64,000 nucleotides of DNA, taken from positions 122,726-186,725 of the forward strand of contig CAJJZP010000002.1 of the NCBI GenBank assembly GCA_905197665.1, written 5' to 3'. Both the position numbers and the translations under genes were made by a program. Under the pieces are notes generated by a model that was given only the letters and a program-made list of their open reading frames with translations, did no database searches and was not told where the DNA came from. Positions 15,698 to 23,417 of this stretch are shown here, one piece after another (the stretch's first letter is position 1; each line of letters begins with the position of its first letter). Source of the stretch: an uncultured Collinsella sp. Its GTDB lineage: Bacteria > Actinomycetota > Coriobacteriia > Coriobacteriales > Coriobacteriaceae.

Positions 15698-17962
15698 TTA
15701 TTCAAAATCAACTTCAACCTGGCTCTCCTCATAAATATTAAGCTCGTTTTCGACTCTAATGCGGTTGACCTGCCAGCCCAGTGCGTTGCACTGCTGAATG
15801 AAAGAGTCGATGCGATTGACTCCGTCGAGCTCGCGAACGGTGATTACGACGGCAAACCTTTGCGGTTCATGGGACCCATCTTGATATCGTGAGGTCTTGC
15901 GTATCTTCAAACCCCAGAGAGGGTTTTCATAAGCCTTTTTTGGCCTGCTTCGATTGGTTAGGGAGTCAGATATTGACTTCGTATTGTCCCACTTCTGAAG
16001 GCTCTTTCTGGCAGTTTCTTCGTCAGTGTAGTCTTCTTTCTCTCCCTGCGTGTTTGCTTTGAGGGAACTGAGCTTGCCTTTGTTCAACCTTCCAAAATGT
16101 AAATCAAGCTCCGTGCAGGTATAGTCAACGCCTTGATCGCGATTGCATTTTGGAAAGTAACAAAGGGTTGCCCGTGCGACAGAAGGATGAGTGTTTCTGA
16201 CGGCTGGAATCGGTATCTTGTAGTTGTATGTTTCGTAATCGGTGACGGTTCCCGTAATGAGGAACTTAATTTCATCGTTTCTGCTTTTAATTACATCGTT
16301 AATATGAATCGGCACTACTCCATAGCCAAGAGAGTTCATATCCGAAGGCTGATTCCAAGATTTTGACGAATCGATCAAGAGTGCCTTCGCTGACTCGCAG
16401 CTAAGGTGCATTTTGTAGATGAGATAAGCTGCTTTTCTTGCGACAAGGGGCGCTGCGAGGGATGTGCCCATTTCCTTTTTTGGTCTGTCGCTCCCATAGC
16501 AGTTGAGCGGTTCGTCTATATCTCCACCATAGTATGAAACATCGGGCTTATGCTGAAAATGGAGCACAGGACCTCTCCGAGTATATGAAGCGGGAGTTTT
16601 ATCACGCCTTACCGAGTTGACTACGAGAGCGTTGACGGAGTCCGCTGGAGACCCTATTCGATCTGTTGAGCCATCGTGATTGTTTGTGCCGGCAACGACA
16701 AACAGAACATCATATTCTGCCTGCAATTTATCCAGTAGGGCGGCTTCGGGTGATATTGAATTGTGGTCGATGGATTCATCAGATCCAAGAGACAGATTCC
16801 AAACCTTGATGCCTGGGTTTTCACTCAAAATTTTACGCAGCATCGTCATAATGGTGAATGAGCTGTAGTTTCCGCCAGTTGCTACTCCAAAATGCTTGAC
16901 CCTAAAATTGCCGCATCCGTCTTCCAGCCATGGGTTGCATCTCGGTCCATCGATAATTAGTGAATCGACAGATGTCCCATGAGAGGTGTCGGAAGGTCTT
17001 ATTTCAACATCCTCCGGGAGCATCGACTTGTATTCAACCCAATTGTGGAAGTAAGGCAAACTTTTTTGTTCGTACGCAGTATCGATAACACCGATCACGG
17101 GTTCGGTTGAAGGAAATAGCGGTAGATTGCTTTCCCGCATTACCGTTTCAGAGCTGGCCCGTATTGGGGTATAGGAGGATAAATCGTTTATGCTCATTGC
17201 TACAAGGTATGGAGCCTTGCTTGTTAGCTCGTAGTATTGCTCTTCTGAAAGTTGTACGGTGTTATCGAGGATATCGGCTGCGGCAACGTTGAGATCGAGT
17301 TTTTGCAGCAGTGTTTTGATATCAACTTCTGTTCGGTAAAGAGTTACTAACGAGTTCGTTGGAGCCGTCGACGTTGTCTTGGTATGAACGGTGGGTGCAT
17401 CGCTAATATATATTTTCTCGACATAGTGGCAGTCTCGTATTAGCTGAGAAAAGGCGCTTTTACTGATAATGGTCGAGTAGTCTCGTTTCCATTTTTTTGA
17501 TTCAACTGAATCCTTTTCATCCCAAAGACTGCTCAATTTGTTCTTGTCAATGGATCCTGAGAAGTGGTTATCCACAATGCGGGCAGCTTCCCTCAGCTCA
17601 TTTATCGTTGAAATTATAGTCTCTTTAGGCACGTAATGAGTCATTACGTGCCTTGCGCGGGGAGTATCGATATCTAGATAGCGAGCGCCCCTAATGGTTG
17701 CCTCGGGTTCTTGGCCTATCCCGCCCTTGAGGAGACGTCGGACTCTGTTGCTCTTTGCGACGATCTGCCTGTATTCGATTGATACAAGTATGCTCTTAAT
17801 TAAAAATTCGCCACTCCATTCTTCAAGGAGCGTTTCTAGAGATGTGCCTAGCCGTTTGATTTTCGTAGAAGTGACCTTAGCTTTTGCGGGAAGCGACGGA
17901 GCTCCCGGCCCAGACGCGCCCTTTGTTTCGAAGGCACCTGAGAGACGAAGCAAATCATTCAT
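15698..17962 (-). CDS. subtilisin-like (S8) serine protease, IetS-like
   Basis: 754 residues, no signal peptide, so probably cytosolic. The N-terminal ~285 residues have no recognised motif. The protease core carries the triad: Asp294 in VIGVIDTAY, His328 in DTSHGTSVDSL and Ser501 in EMGTSLAAPLVARKAAYLIY, with VVAGTNNHDGS as the oxyanion Asn region. A C-terminal ~200 residues follow. The AAA ATPase lies directly upstream on the same strand with only 2 nt between. This ATPase plus subtilase pair matches IetA/IetS, described as a plasmid toxin-antitoxin-like pair and as an antiphage system. In that model the protease is the toxic effector and the ATPase restrains or licenses it. Confidence 0.85.
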   Translation of the reverse strand: MNDLLRLSGAFETKGASGPGAPSLPAKAKVTSTKIKRLGTSLETLLEEWSGEFLIKSILVSIEYRQIVAKSNRVRRLLKGGIGQEPEATIRGARYLDIDTPRARHVMTHYVPKETIISTINELREAARIVDNHFSGSIDKNKLSSLWDEKDSVESKKWKRDYSTIISKSAFSQLIRDCHYVEKIYISDAPTVHTKTTSTAPTNSLVTLYRTEVDIKTLLQKLDLNVAAADILDNTVQLSEEQYYELTSKAPYLVAMSINDLSSYTPIRASSETVMRESNLPLFPSTEPVIGVIDTAYEQKSLPYFHNWVEYKSMLPEDVEIRPSDTSHGTSVDSLIIDGPRCNPWLEDGCGNFRVKHFGVATGGNYSSFTIMTMLRKILSENPGIKVWNLSLGSDESIDHNSISPEAALLDKLQAEYDVLFVVAGTNNHDGSTDRIGSPADSVNALVVNSVRRDKTPASYTRRGPVLHFQHKPDVSYYGGDIDEPLNCYGSDRPKKEMGTSLAAPLVARKAAYLIYKMHLSCESAKALLIDSSKSWNQPSDMNSLGYGVVPIHINDVIKSRNDEIKFLITGTVTDYETYNYKIPIPAVRNTHPSVARATLCYFPKCNRDQGVDYTCTELDLHFGRLNKGKLSSLKANTQGEKEDYTDEETARKSLQKWDNTKSISDSLTNRSRPKKAYENPLWGLKIRKTSRYQDGSHEPQRFAVVITVRELDGVNRIDSFIQQCNALGWQVNRIRVENELNIYEESQVEVDFE

Positions 17963-17964
17963 GA

Positions 17965-18993
17965 TTATCCTTTCAGGTTTCTGGCGATGGTGCTCCTGGA
18001 TATTCCTGTCAATGCTTCAATTTCCCGAAGCGTAAACCCCTGTTTTCTTAGAACTTCAATGTCGACCTTATCCATGTCGTTTAGTTGGAGATACAGCCTG
18101 GTTAGATAGTCGGTCTCGACGGTTGGATCGGAAAAGGCGATTGAGGTTTTTATGATGTTCTTCAATTCTCCGGGATTGGGAATTGAGATACAGGTATCAA
18201 ATATTTTTTTCAAAGTCCGAGAATCATATTTTATGAAGTCGTAGCGTTTGCTTTGTGACTTAATGATCAGCAGGGCTATTTCTGCCAAGTCCTCATGGCT
18301 GTATTTGTCAAAGTTAATTTGTGCGTCAAATCGGCGCAAGAGTGCCTTATCAAGCTTGTCGTGAAGATTCGTTGTTGCAATTATGTTTGCGCAACCGTCA
18401 AGCCCATCGAGCTCTTTAAGAAGAGAACTTGTCGCTCGTCCCATTTCACGAACATCGTTTTGCCCAATCCTATCGAGAGCGAGCGCATCGATTTCGTCAA
18501 ATAGAAACAGAGATTCCGAGCCGGTGTCTTTGATCTCGCTAAAGACCCTGTTGATGTTCTTGGACGTTTCGCCCAATTTGCTATCGATAATGAGATTGAA
18601 GTCAACAGAAAAAAGCTTCTTTCCCAGTATTCTTGCGATCTGTTTGACTGTTTCGGTTTTACCGGTTCCAGGGGCGCCGTAGAAAAGGACGGTATTGATT
18701 CCCATGTTTCTGTTTAGGGCGTTTATCAGTCCATGTATTTCTTGGGAGATGCATTCGGGAAGGGGTAGAGGATCGTTGTTTATAACGACCTGCTGTAGGT
18801 ACTCATAAGGCTGCTCAAGCGTTTGAGGTATAAATGTCCTCGTCTGAGCGAGAAGACTCATTATATAGCCCGCGAGATCTCCATAGCCGGTATCTTCGAA
18901 TTCCTTGGCGATACGCGAGGCGGTTTCATTGAAAGCGACTTCGTTGTCCTCTGAATGGAAGCGGATTAAATCAATTATATCGGCACGTTTCAT
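17965..18993 (-). CDS. AAA+ ATPase with C-terminal helix-turn-helix, IetA-like
   Basis: 342 residues. Walker A FYGAPGTGKTET (about 104-115), Walker B LFLFDEIDAL (about 161-170), and ATTNLHDKLDKALLRRFD with sensor and arginine-finger residues; this is a classic FtsH/ClpX-type AAA module. The last ~28 residues, GFTLREIEALTGISRSTIAR, form a resolvase-type helix-turn-helix, an unexpected addition for a protease partner. ATG 18993 has AAAGGAGAGG upstream. It is the first gene of a two-gene operon with the S8 protease. The HTH and the repeat at 19024-19040 suggest autoregulation. Confidence 0.87.
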   Translation of the reverse strand: MKRADIIDLIRFHSEDNEVAFNETASRIAKEFEDTGYGDLAGYIMSLLAQTRTFIPQTLEQPYEYLQQVVINNDPLPLPECISQEIHGLINALNRNMGINTVLFYGAPGTGKTETVKQIARILGKKLFSVDFNLIIDSKLGETSKNINRVFSEIKDTGSESLFLFDEIDALALDRIGQNDVREMGRATSSLLKELDGLDGCANIIATTNLHDKLDKALLRRFDAQINFDKYSHEDLAEIALLIIKSQSKRYDFIKYDSRTLKKIFDTCISIPNPGELKNIIKTSIAFSDPTVETDYLTRLYLQLNDMDKVDIEVLRKQGFTLREIEALTGISRSTIARNLKG

Positions 18994-19013
18994 GGCCTCT
19001 CCTTTCTAGGAGA

Positions 19014-19040
19014 ATTATAACATGAGACAGAATGAGACAA
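19014..19040 (-). promoter_or_regulatory. promoter of the IetA/IetS-like operon with direct-repeat operator
   Basis: On the minus strand TTGTCT (19040-19035), a 15-nt spacer and TATAAT (19019-19014) lie just upstream of the ATPase gene. On the plus strand the same interval contains TGAGACA twice, with starts 10 nt apart (TGAGACAGAATGAGACA), about one helical turn. That is a plausible operator for the HTH of the ATPase; binding is inference. Confidence 0.6.
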
Positions 19041-19057
19041 ACGTATAAAATATTGAA

Positions 19058-19086
19058 TTGACTTTGAGAACCTCATACGTTATGGT
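19058..19086 (+). promoter_or_regulatory. promoter of the two small basic ORFs
   Basis: TTGACT, 17-nt spacer, TATGGT. It points away from the IetA-like operon, so the two promoters are divergent within about 75 bp. Predicted start of transcription is near 19093. Confidence 0.65.
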
Positions 19087-19123
19087 ACAGATGTTCGTAG
19101 CGATTCGTTGAAAGGAGGGAAGC

Positions 19124-19252
19124 ATGCCTGTCCATCACGGCGGTAAAGTCGGTGCGGCTGCCAAAAAGCTTGCAAGCTCCAGCTCTAGCTCAAAGCAGAA
19201 GTCTTTGGCAGCAAAGACTCTGGTCAAGCACCAAATCGCGAAGCATCGCTAA
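19124..19252 (+). CDS. small basic peptide ORF 1 (42 aa), unknown
   Basis: ATG with AAAGGAGGG upstream at ideal spacing, and a good promoter before it. The peptide begins MPVHHGGKVGAAAKKLA, contains a run of six Ser, and ends in KHQIAKHR. About a quarter of it is Lys/Arg/His and there is almost no acidic residue. No hydrophobic span, so not a membrane peptide. It lies between the IetA-like operon and a second small ORF of the same strand. Function unknown; nucleic-acid binding or inhibition of a neighbouring protein are only possibilities. The signals, not homology, support the call. Confidence 0.7.
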   Translation: MPVHHGGKVGAAAKKLASSSSSSKQKSLAAKTLVKHQIAKHR

Positions 19253-19285
19253 GCAATGCGATATCTCTTCGAAGGAGGTGAAGGA

Positions 19286-19387
19286 ATGTACGTGACAATT
19301 ACTATCCCCAAATACCGCGTTACCAAGACCGGACGTCTGGTAAAGGTGGGGAGTACTACCAAAAAGGTTCACGTGAAGAACCGTTAG
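19286..19387 (+). CDS. small basic peptide ORF 2 (33 aa), unknown
   Basis: ATG with a perfect AAGGAGGTG 6 nt upstream. The 33-residue product begins MYVTITIPKYRVTKTGRLVK and ends VHVKNR: alternating hydrophobic and polar residues suggest beta strands, and it is strongly basic. It follows small ORF 1 after 33 nt and precedes a strong hairpin, so the two probably form a short transcript. I do not recognise a family. Confidence 0.68.
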   Translation: MYVTITIPKYRVTKTGRLVKVGSTTKKVHVKNR

Positions 19388-19390
19388 TGG

Positions 19391-19418
19391 TCAGGCCCTA
19401 GAGGCTGACTAAGGCCTG
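19391..19418 (+). repeat. hairpin after the small ORFs
   Basis: GTCAGGCC / GGCCTGAC inverted repeat around a short spacer, 3 nt after the stop of small ORF 2. It may act with the larger hairpin downstream. Confidence 0.5.
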
Positions 19419-19452
19419 ACAAATAAATGACTGCGACCAGTCACTTTTATCT

Positions 19453-19493
19453 TAAGGGGTATTCGGGCTTCTTTCAAGCTCGGGTACCCCTTA
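19453..19493 (+). terminator. strong hairpin, likely terminator of the small-ORF transcript
   Basis: 18-bp stem with three G-U pairs (TAAGGGGTATTCGGGCTT against AAGCTCGGGTACCCCTTA) and a CTTTC loop, followed by a T-rich GTGTTTCTC. The U-tract is imperfect but the stem is very stable. Confidence 0.7.
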
Positions 19494-20150
19494 GGTGTTT
19501 CTCGCTTGTGTGCTTGTGTGCACACCTGTCCTTTATAACGATAGGCCTCTCATGAGTAATAATAAACACGTTGAAGAACGAGTGGGTGAGGGCTTGTGGG
19601 GCAGAAGTGAGTAATCGCCCTCATCGACAACGTCAATATTGCGCTTAAGAACCGTCCACTCGCATCTAGAATATTGGTGTTCGGCACCGCGATATTCTCA
19701 TCGGCATCGCCCGCTGGTGCGTTCCGGCTGTCCATGCGGCCGAGACCAAGGAGGTACAGCATGGCGAGAAGGATATGAGCCAAGATGCCACTCAGATTCT
19801 GTGCGTCCGGCCCGTCGCAGAACACGATAGCCCGCGCGGCGCCAGGGAGGTGCTCAACAAAACCGCAGGTCACGATAGTTTTAAACAGCGGTTAGGTCGA
19901 CCGATCTCAGGTTTTCACCAAACTTTTGGAAACGCCGAACGGAAGTATGCGGCAAATTTCGGTACCCTCGAGCACACCGCTTTTTTCATGAAAAGAAACC
20001 GCTGGTAGAAGCGTTGTCGCTTTCCAGTGTGGTCGGCATGTCTAGTATTTGCAGCATACTTCTGGTTTGAGCGGCTCTCGCAGTAGGTTTTCATGGTTCG
20101 GATGGGCTTTGGTTACACGACTTTTCCCGCAGTGACGTAATTGATGCAGG
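19494..20150. other. gap without a supported gene between the two ATPase systems
   Basis: About 660 bp. Open frames exist on both strands (for example 19550-19873 on minus and 19775-20008 on plus), but none has a good ribosome site plus recognisable domain, and they conflict with each other. Composition is mixed and it looks like decayed coding DNA. Nothing more can be supported. Confidence 0.5.
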
Positions 20151-20195
20151 TCTCCTATCTCTTGCCGTAATATAATTACGGCAAGAGATAGGAGA
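20151..20195 (+). promoter_or_regulatory. perfect 21-bp inverted repeat sequestering the ribosome binding site
   Basis: Arms TCTCCTATCTCTTGCCGTAAT and its exact complement (first 20 bases of the right arm: ATTACGGCAAGAGATAGGAG) surround the 3-nt loop ATA. The AGGAGA of the next gene is the last part of the right arm and its ATG is 6 nt further. In RNA the hairpin would hide the Shine-Dalgarno site; in DNA it could be an operator. Confidence 0.85.
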
Positions 20196-20200
20196 CTCTC

Positions 20201-21301
20201 ATGCTTAAGCGTTTTACTGTTGATGGCTATAGGAATTTTTCGACTCGGGTTTTATTTAATTTTGCTGCTTCTCGTGATTACCAGTTTGCAGAAAATAACG
20301 TTAAAAACGGAACCGTGAAAACCGCACTTTTGATCGGCAGAAATGCGTCTGGTAAATCGAATTTCGGTTCAGCTTTATTCGACATTACACTCGGCTTTCC
20401 AGAGGCATTCGATTATTCTGACCAGGATGATCGTCTGTTTTTGAATGCTGATTGTGGGCGAGGCACGGCACAGTTCACTTATGTCTTTGAATTTGACGGT
20501 CGCGAAATCAATTACAGCTATGAGAAGACTTCTCCGACTACTTGGCTTCATGAGAGCCTATCGATTGATGAGAGTCTCATTTTCGATTTCAATAACGCAC
20601 GCGGCGTTTTCGAAGAGAACCATCTTGAACGAATTGGTGCTGCTGGGATCAATTTTGAATTCTCCGATACTTCGTTGAGCCTTCTTTCATATATAACGAG
20701 CAGTCTTCCAACTAATGTTTTAGGCGTCTTGGCGGAGTTGCGACGATTTGTCTCGCGCATGAGGCTGATTCGCATGGACTTTTTTCGATTAAAAGGGTTT
20801 GAAACAAGAAGGGTGATCGACAAGATCATACGCGAGAACAAAGTTGCGGAATTCGAGTCATTTATTCGCAATTTTGGAGTCGATGAGTCTCTGATCGTTA
20901 TTAAAGAGTCCGACGGCTCGCCTGTTCTGTATTTCAATCACCCTATTCGATGCATCCCGTTTGTCGAGGCATGTTCTAGCGGTACAAGAACCCTGGTTAA
21001 GTTGTTCTCTGAGCTTGAGCTTAACGAGTCGGCCAGTTTTTTGTTCATAGATGAGTTTGACGCTTTTTGTCACTTTGAGATGGCAGAGAGCCTTTTGAAG
21101 TTCTTTGCTTCAAAGGCATCGTGTCAGATTCTGTGCTCGACCCACAATACCTCGCTTGTTAAGAATGGCGTAATGAGGCCTGACTGCGTTTATCAAATCT
21201 CTGCAAAAGGGGGCATTCGAACTTTGGCCGATTCCACCGATCGCGAGTTGAGGCTTGGCAACAACATTGAGAAGCTCCTCCGTGCCGGAGAGTTTGACTA
21301 G
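20201..21301 (+). CDS. AAA ATPase, ABC/SMC-like (COG1106, RloA/AbiL/AriA type)
   Basis: 366 residues. Starts LKRFTVDGYRNF, the usual 'F-x-N-Y-R-S-F' type opening of AAA_15/AAA_21 proteins. Walker A is G46-RNASGKS53, a signature-like CSSGTRTLVKLFSEL precedes FLFIDEFDAFCH (Walker B near 284), and CSTHNTSLVKN follows as the switch region. The end LGNNIEKLLRAGEFD is typical of COG1106 proteins. Such ATPases pair with a nuclease-like partner in abortive-infection systems (AbiL, RloAB, PARIS). Here the partner ORF starts 2 nt after the stop. Which named system it belongs to cannot be fixed by eye. Confidence 0.85.
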   Translation: MLKRFTVDGYRNFSTRVLFNFAASRDYQFAENNVKNGTVKTALLIGRNASGKSNFGSALFDITLGFPEAFDYSDQDDRLFLNADCGRGTAQFTYVFEFDGREINYSYEKTSPTTWLHESLSIDESLIFDFNNARGVFEENHLERIGAAGINFEFSDTSLSLLSYITSSLPTNVLGVLAELRRFVSRMRLIRMDFFRLKGFETRRVIDKIIRENKVAEFESFIRNFGVDESLIVIKESDGSPVLYFNHPIRCIPFVEACSSGTRTLVKLFSELELNESASFLFIDEFDAFCHFEMAESLLKFFASKASCQILCSTHNTSLVKNGVMRPDCVYQISAKGGIRTLADSTDRELRLGNNIEKLLRAGEFD

Positions 21302-21303
21302 TC

Positions 21304-22122
21304 ATGAACAATGCGTCCGTAAAGAACGTCCTGCTCATTGTCGAAGGTGCTAAACGCGAGCCGCAGCTGATGGAGCGCATGTTTGATTCTTTTAGCCTCG
21401 CAGATGATCATCAAATTGTTCATGTCGAGATTAATGTTCATGACTTTCTAGACAAGCTCTTTCAAGAATACGGTTGCGATTTTGAGGCCGTTGATCTTAG
21501 GTCCTTTGTTGCCGAGCTTCTTCCGGATAAAGATGATGCGACAGAGCTTCTCGAATCCAGTTTTACTGACACCTTGCTCATATTTGACTTAGATCCTCAG
21601 GACAATCGGCACGATTTTAGGCGGCTTGAGCTAATGCAAGACTATTACTGCGATAGTACTGATATGGGTCAACTATATCTAAGCTATCCATCGGTTGAAG
21701 CATATCGTGATTTTGATCCCCTGAAGTATCGCTCTCTGGATGACGCCCTTGTTCCTTCAAATGTGATTTTTGGTCAGCGATCTTATAAGGACTGGGTTGC
21801 CAGGAGGGGAGATTCGCTTGCGGATATTGGGCGTATTGATGGTTTTACATTTGCTTGCATTATTGCCGTCCATGCCCTGAGGTCGCTTTGGTTAACTAAT
21901 GAGCAGGTGATGCCAATTGCAAATGAGCCTCTGGCTGACTTAGCTGCGACCGTGGCGGGAATCAATCATTCTGAACTTCTGCTCAATGAGATTGATCGTC
22001 TGAACAATGATTCATTTTGCGCATGCTGCACCTGCCTTTTCTTTATTGCAAATTGGCCTAAGAGGCTTAACGACGTTTGGAACAAAGCGATTAAGAGGGG
22101 TTTGGGTATTCGATTGGTTTAA
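21304..22122 (+). CDS. TOPRIM-like partner protein of the AAA ATPase
   Basis: 272 residues. The N-terminus NVLLIVEGAKREPQL has the beta-strand-E14-G form of a TOPRIM or RloB-like fold, and LLIFDLDPQDN (Asp near 95 and 97) gives the DxD. The rest is helical, with a Cys-rich CACCTCLF near the end. By analogy with OLD, RloB and AriB it would be the effector, possibly an RNase or DNase, released or activated by the ATPase. Catalytic residues E14, D95 and D97 are consistent with metal binding. Its stop lies at the island junction with the GH32 fragment. Confidence 0.65.
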   Translation: MNNASVKNVLLIVEGAKREPQLMERMFDSFSLADDHQIVHVEINVHDFLDKLFQEYGCDFEAVDLRSFVAELLPDKDDATELLESSFTDTLLIFDLDPQDNRHDFRRLELMQDYYCDSTDMGQLYLSYPSVEAYRDFDPLKYRSLDDALVPSNVIFGQRSYKDWVARRGDSLADIGRIDGFTFACIIAVHALRSLWLTNEQVMPIANEPLADLAATVAGINHSELLLNEIDRLNNDSFCACCTCLFFIANWPKRLNDVWNKAIKRGLGIRLV

Positions 22123-22315
22123 AGAGGGTCGTACCGTGCGTTGGGAGCCCGTCGACGAGGTTCGTAACGTGCGCATTGTTGGCGATGTCTCGTCGGTCGA
22201 GGTGTTTGTGAACGATGGTGCGCTTGTGTTCTCGACGCGTATCTATCCCGAGGCCTATGGCGTGACCGTTGACGCTTCGGGTGCGAGTGTGACCTATCAC
22301 ACGCTCGATATCTAG
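22118..22315 (+). pseudogene. GH32 (sucrose-6-phosphate hydrolase-like) C-terminal remnant
   Basis: Only the last ~65 codons remain. VRNVRIVGDVSSVEVFVNDG and VFSTRIYPEAYGV are the beta-sandwich end of glycoside hydrolase 32. The frame runs backwards into the TOPRIM gene, in a different phase, with no homologous sequence, so the catalytic propeller is missing. It marks where accessory DNA replaced or interrupted an older carbohydrate gene. Confidence 0.82.
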
Positions 22316-22353
22316 GCGATTCGTTGCCTATCGGCGCTATACTGCAGCCGTTC

Positions 22354-22389
22354 CCCACGATGCGGGGAACACCCGCATCGTGGGTTTTT
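22354..22389 (+). terminator. rho-independent terminator after the GH32 remnant
   Basis: Perfect 13-bp stem CCCACGATGCGGG / CCCGCATCGTGGG, loop GAACA, then TTTTT. It was probably the terminator of the original sugar-utilisation gene. Confidence 0.92.
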
Positions 22390-22411
22390 GCTTATGAAGG
22401 GACGGTGCCGC

Positions 22412-23404
22412 GTGGACGTACAGCAGCTAGAAGAGGCCTGGGCTTTGAGGGACGGCGCGCGTGAGGCGCGATTGGTTGCGGCCTCGCATGTGCCGGCGGC
22501 GCTGTCTCTGTTGGGGGTTGTACGTCCCGGCGATCGCCTGGTTGTGTTTGCCGATGACTTTGCCGATGCGTTTGCGCGCGGCTTTGATGGATGCGGCGTG
22601 GCTATGGTGGGGGAGCCGTCGGTTGCGGCGTTTACTGCTGCGTCCGAGGGCTTTGATGCTTCGTTTGAGGTCGAGGGGCCGCACCTGTGGTGGTTCGTCA
22701 ACTCTATTGGCGGGTTTGGATTGCGCGTGCCCGATCTGCGCGCGTTAGGACGTGCCGCGCGTGAGGCTCATGCGCTGCTCGTGGTGGATAGCACCGTGGC
22801 TGGTGTCTTTGGGTGCGATCCGTTGCGCTTGGGTGCCGTGCTGTCGCTCGAGGCACTTGACCGCGTGTGCGCCGGTGAGGCTCCGCACAAGTTGGTTGCC
22901 ATATCGGTCGCGCGCTCGCAGCTCAAGCGCCATCGTGTGGATGCTGCTGCCGAGTGCGCGCATGCTCTGCTTGAGGGCTGTGGCTTGGTCAAACTTGATT
23001 TGCCTGCTGATGAGGCCGGTGTGCTGGAGCGCGGGCTGGACTCGCTCGATGCCCGCATGCAGGCACATTTCGACCGCGCACGTGCGCTGGCCGAGTACTT
23101 GGCTGCCAATGAGATGGTTCACGCCGTGCGCTATCCTGGACTGAGCTCGCATCCCGACCATGCGGTTGCAACTGGAATCCTCGAGCACGGCTTTGGTCCG
23201 GCAGTTGAGTTTGACCTTATCGAGCGCAGTGCGGGCGATTTGTTCGATGCTTTGCCGGGGGAGTTTCGCACATCGCCCGCCGGCGGCGCAACGACGCGAC
23301 TCTCTGCTCCGCGCGGCAAGCAGGGGAGCACCATTCGCCTCTTCGCCGGTACCGACGACCCCCTGGTTGTAGCGTCCACCCTGGACAACGCGCTCCGAAA
23401 GTAA
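22412..23404 (+). CDS. Cys/Met-metabolism PLP-fold protein, divergent (cystathionine gamma-synthase-like)
   Basis: About 330 residues from GTG 22412, with AAGGGACGG upstream; ATG 22388/22394 are in-frame alternatives within the terminator. The C-terminal part FDRARALAEYLAANEMVHAV then RYPGLSSHPDHAVA is diagnostic of the family, and HALLVVDSTVAG supplies the Asp that contacts the PLP ring. The block that should be S-x-T-K-Y with the Schiff-base Lys instead reads LSLEALDRV, with no Lys. The protein may thus be a non-catalytic relative or use another residue. It likely derives from trans-sulfuration enzymes; a real reaction cannot be assigned. Codon use is core-like. Confidence 0.7.
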   Translation: MDVQQLEEAWALRDGAREARLVAASHVPAALSLLGVVRPGDRLVVFADDFADAFARGFDGCGVAMVGEPSVAAFTAASEGFDASFEVEGPHLWWFVNSIGGFGLRVPDLRALGRAAREAHALLVVDSTVAGVFGCDPLRLGAVLSLEALDRVCAGEAPHKLVAISVARSQLKRHRVDAAAECAHALLEGCGLVKLDLPADEAGVLERGLDSLDARMQAHFDRARALAEYLAANEMVHAVRYPGLSSHPDHAVATGILEHGFGPAVEFDLIERSAGDLFDALPGEFRTSPAGGATTRLSAPRGKQGSTIRLFAGTDDPLVVASTLDNALRK

Positions 23405-23417
23405 CTAATCGGGGTGT

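Noticed and set aside
19550..20008. Conflicting open frames between the small ORFs and the AAA/TOPRIM operon
   Set aside because: No motif, no good ribosome sites, mutually overlapping on both strands; treated as decayed DNA.
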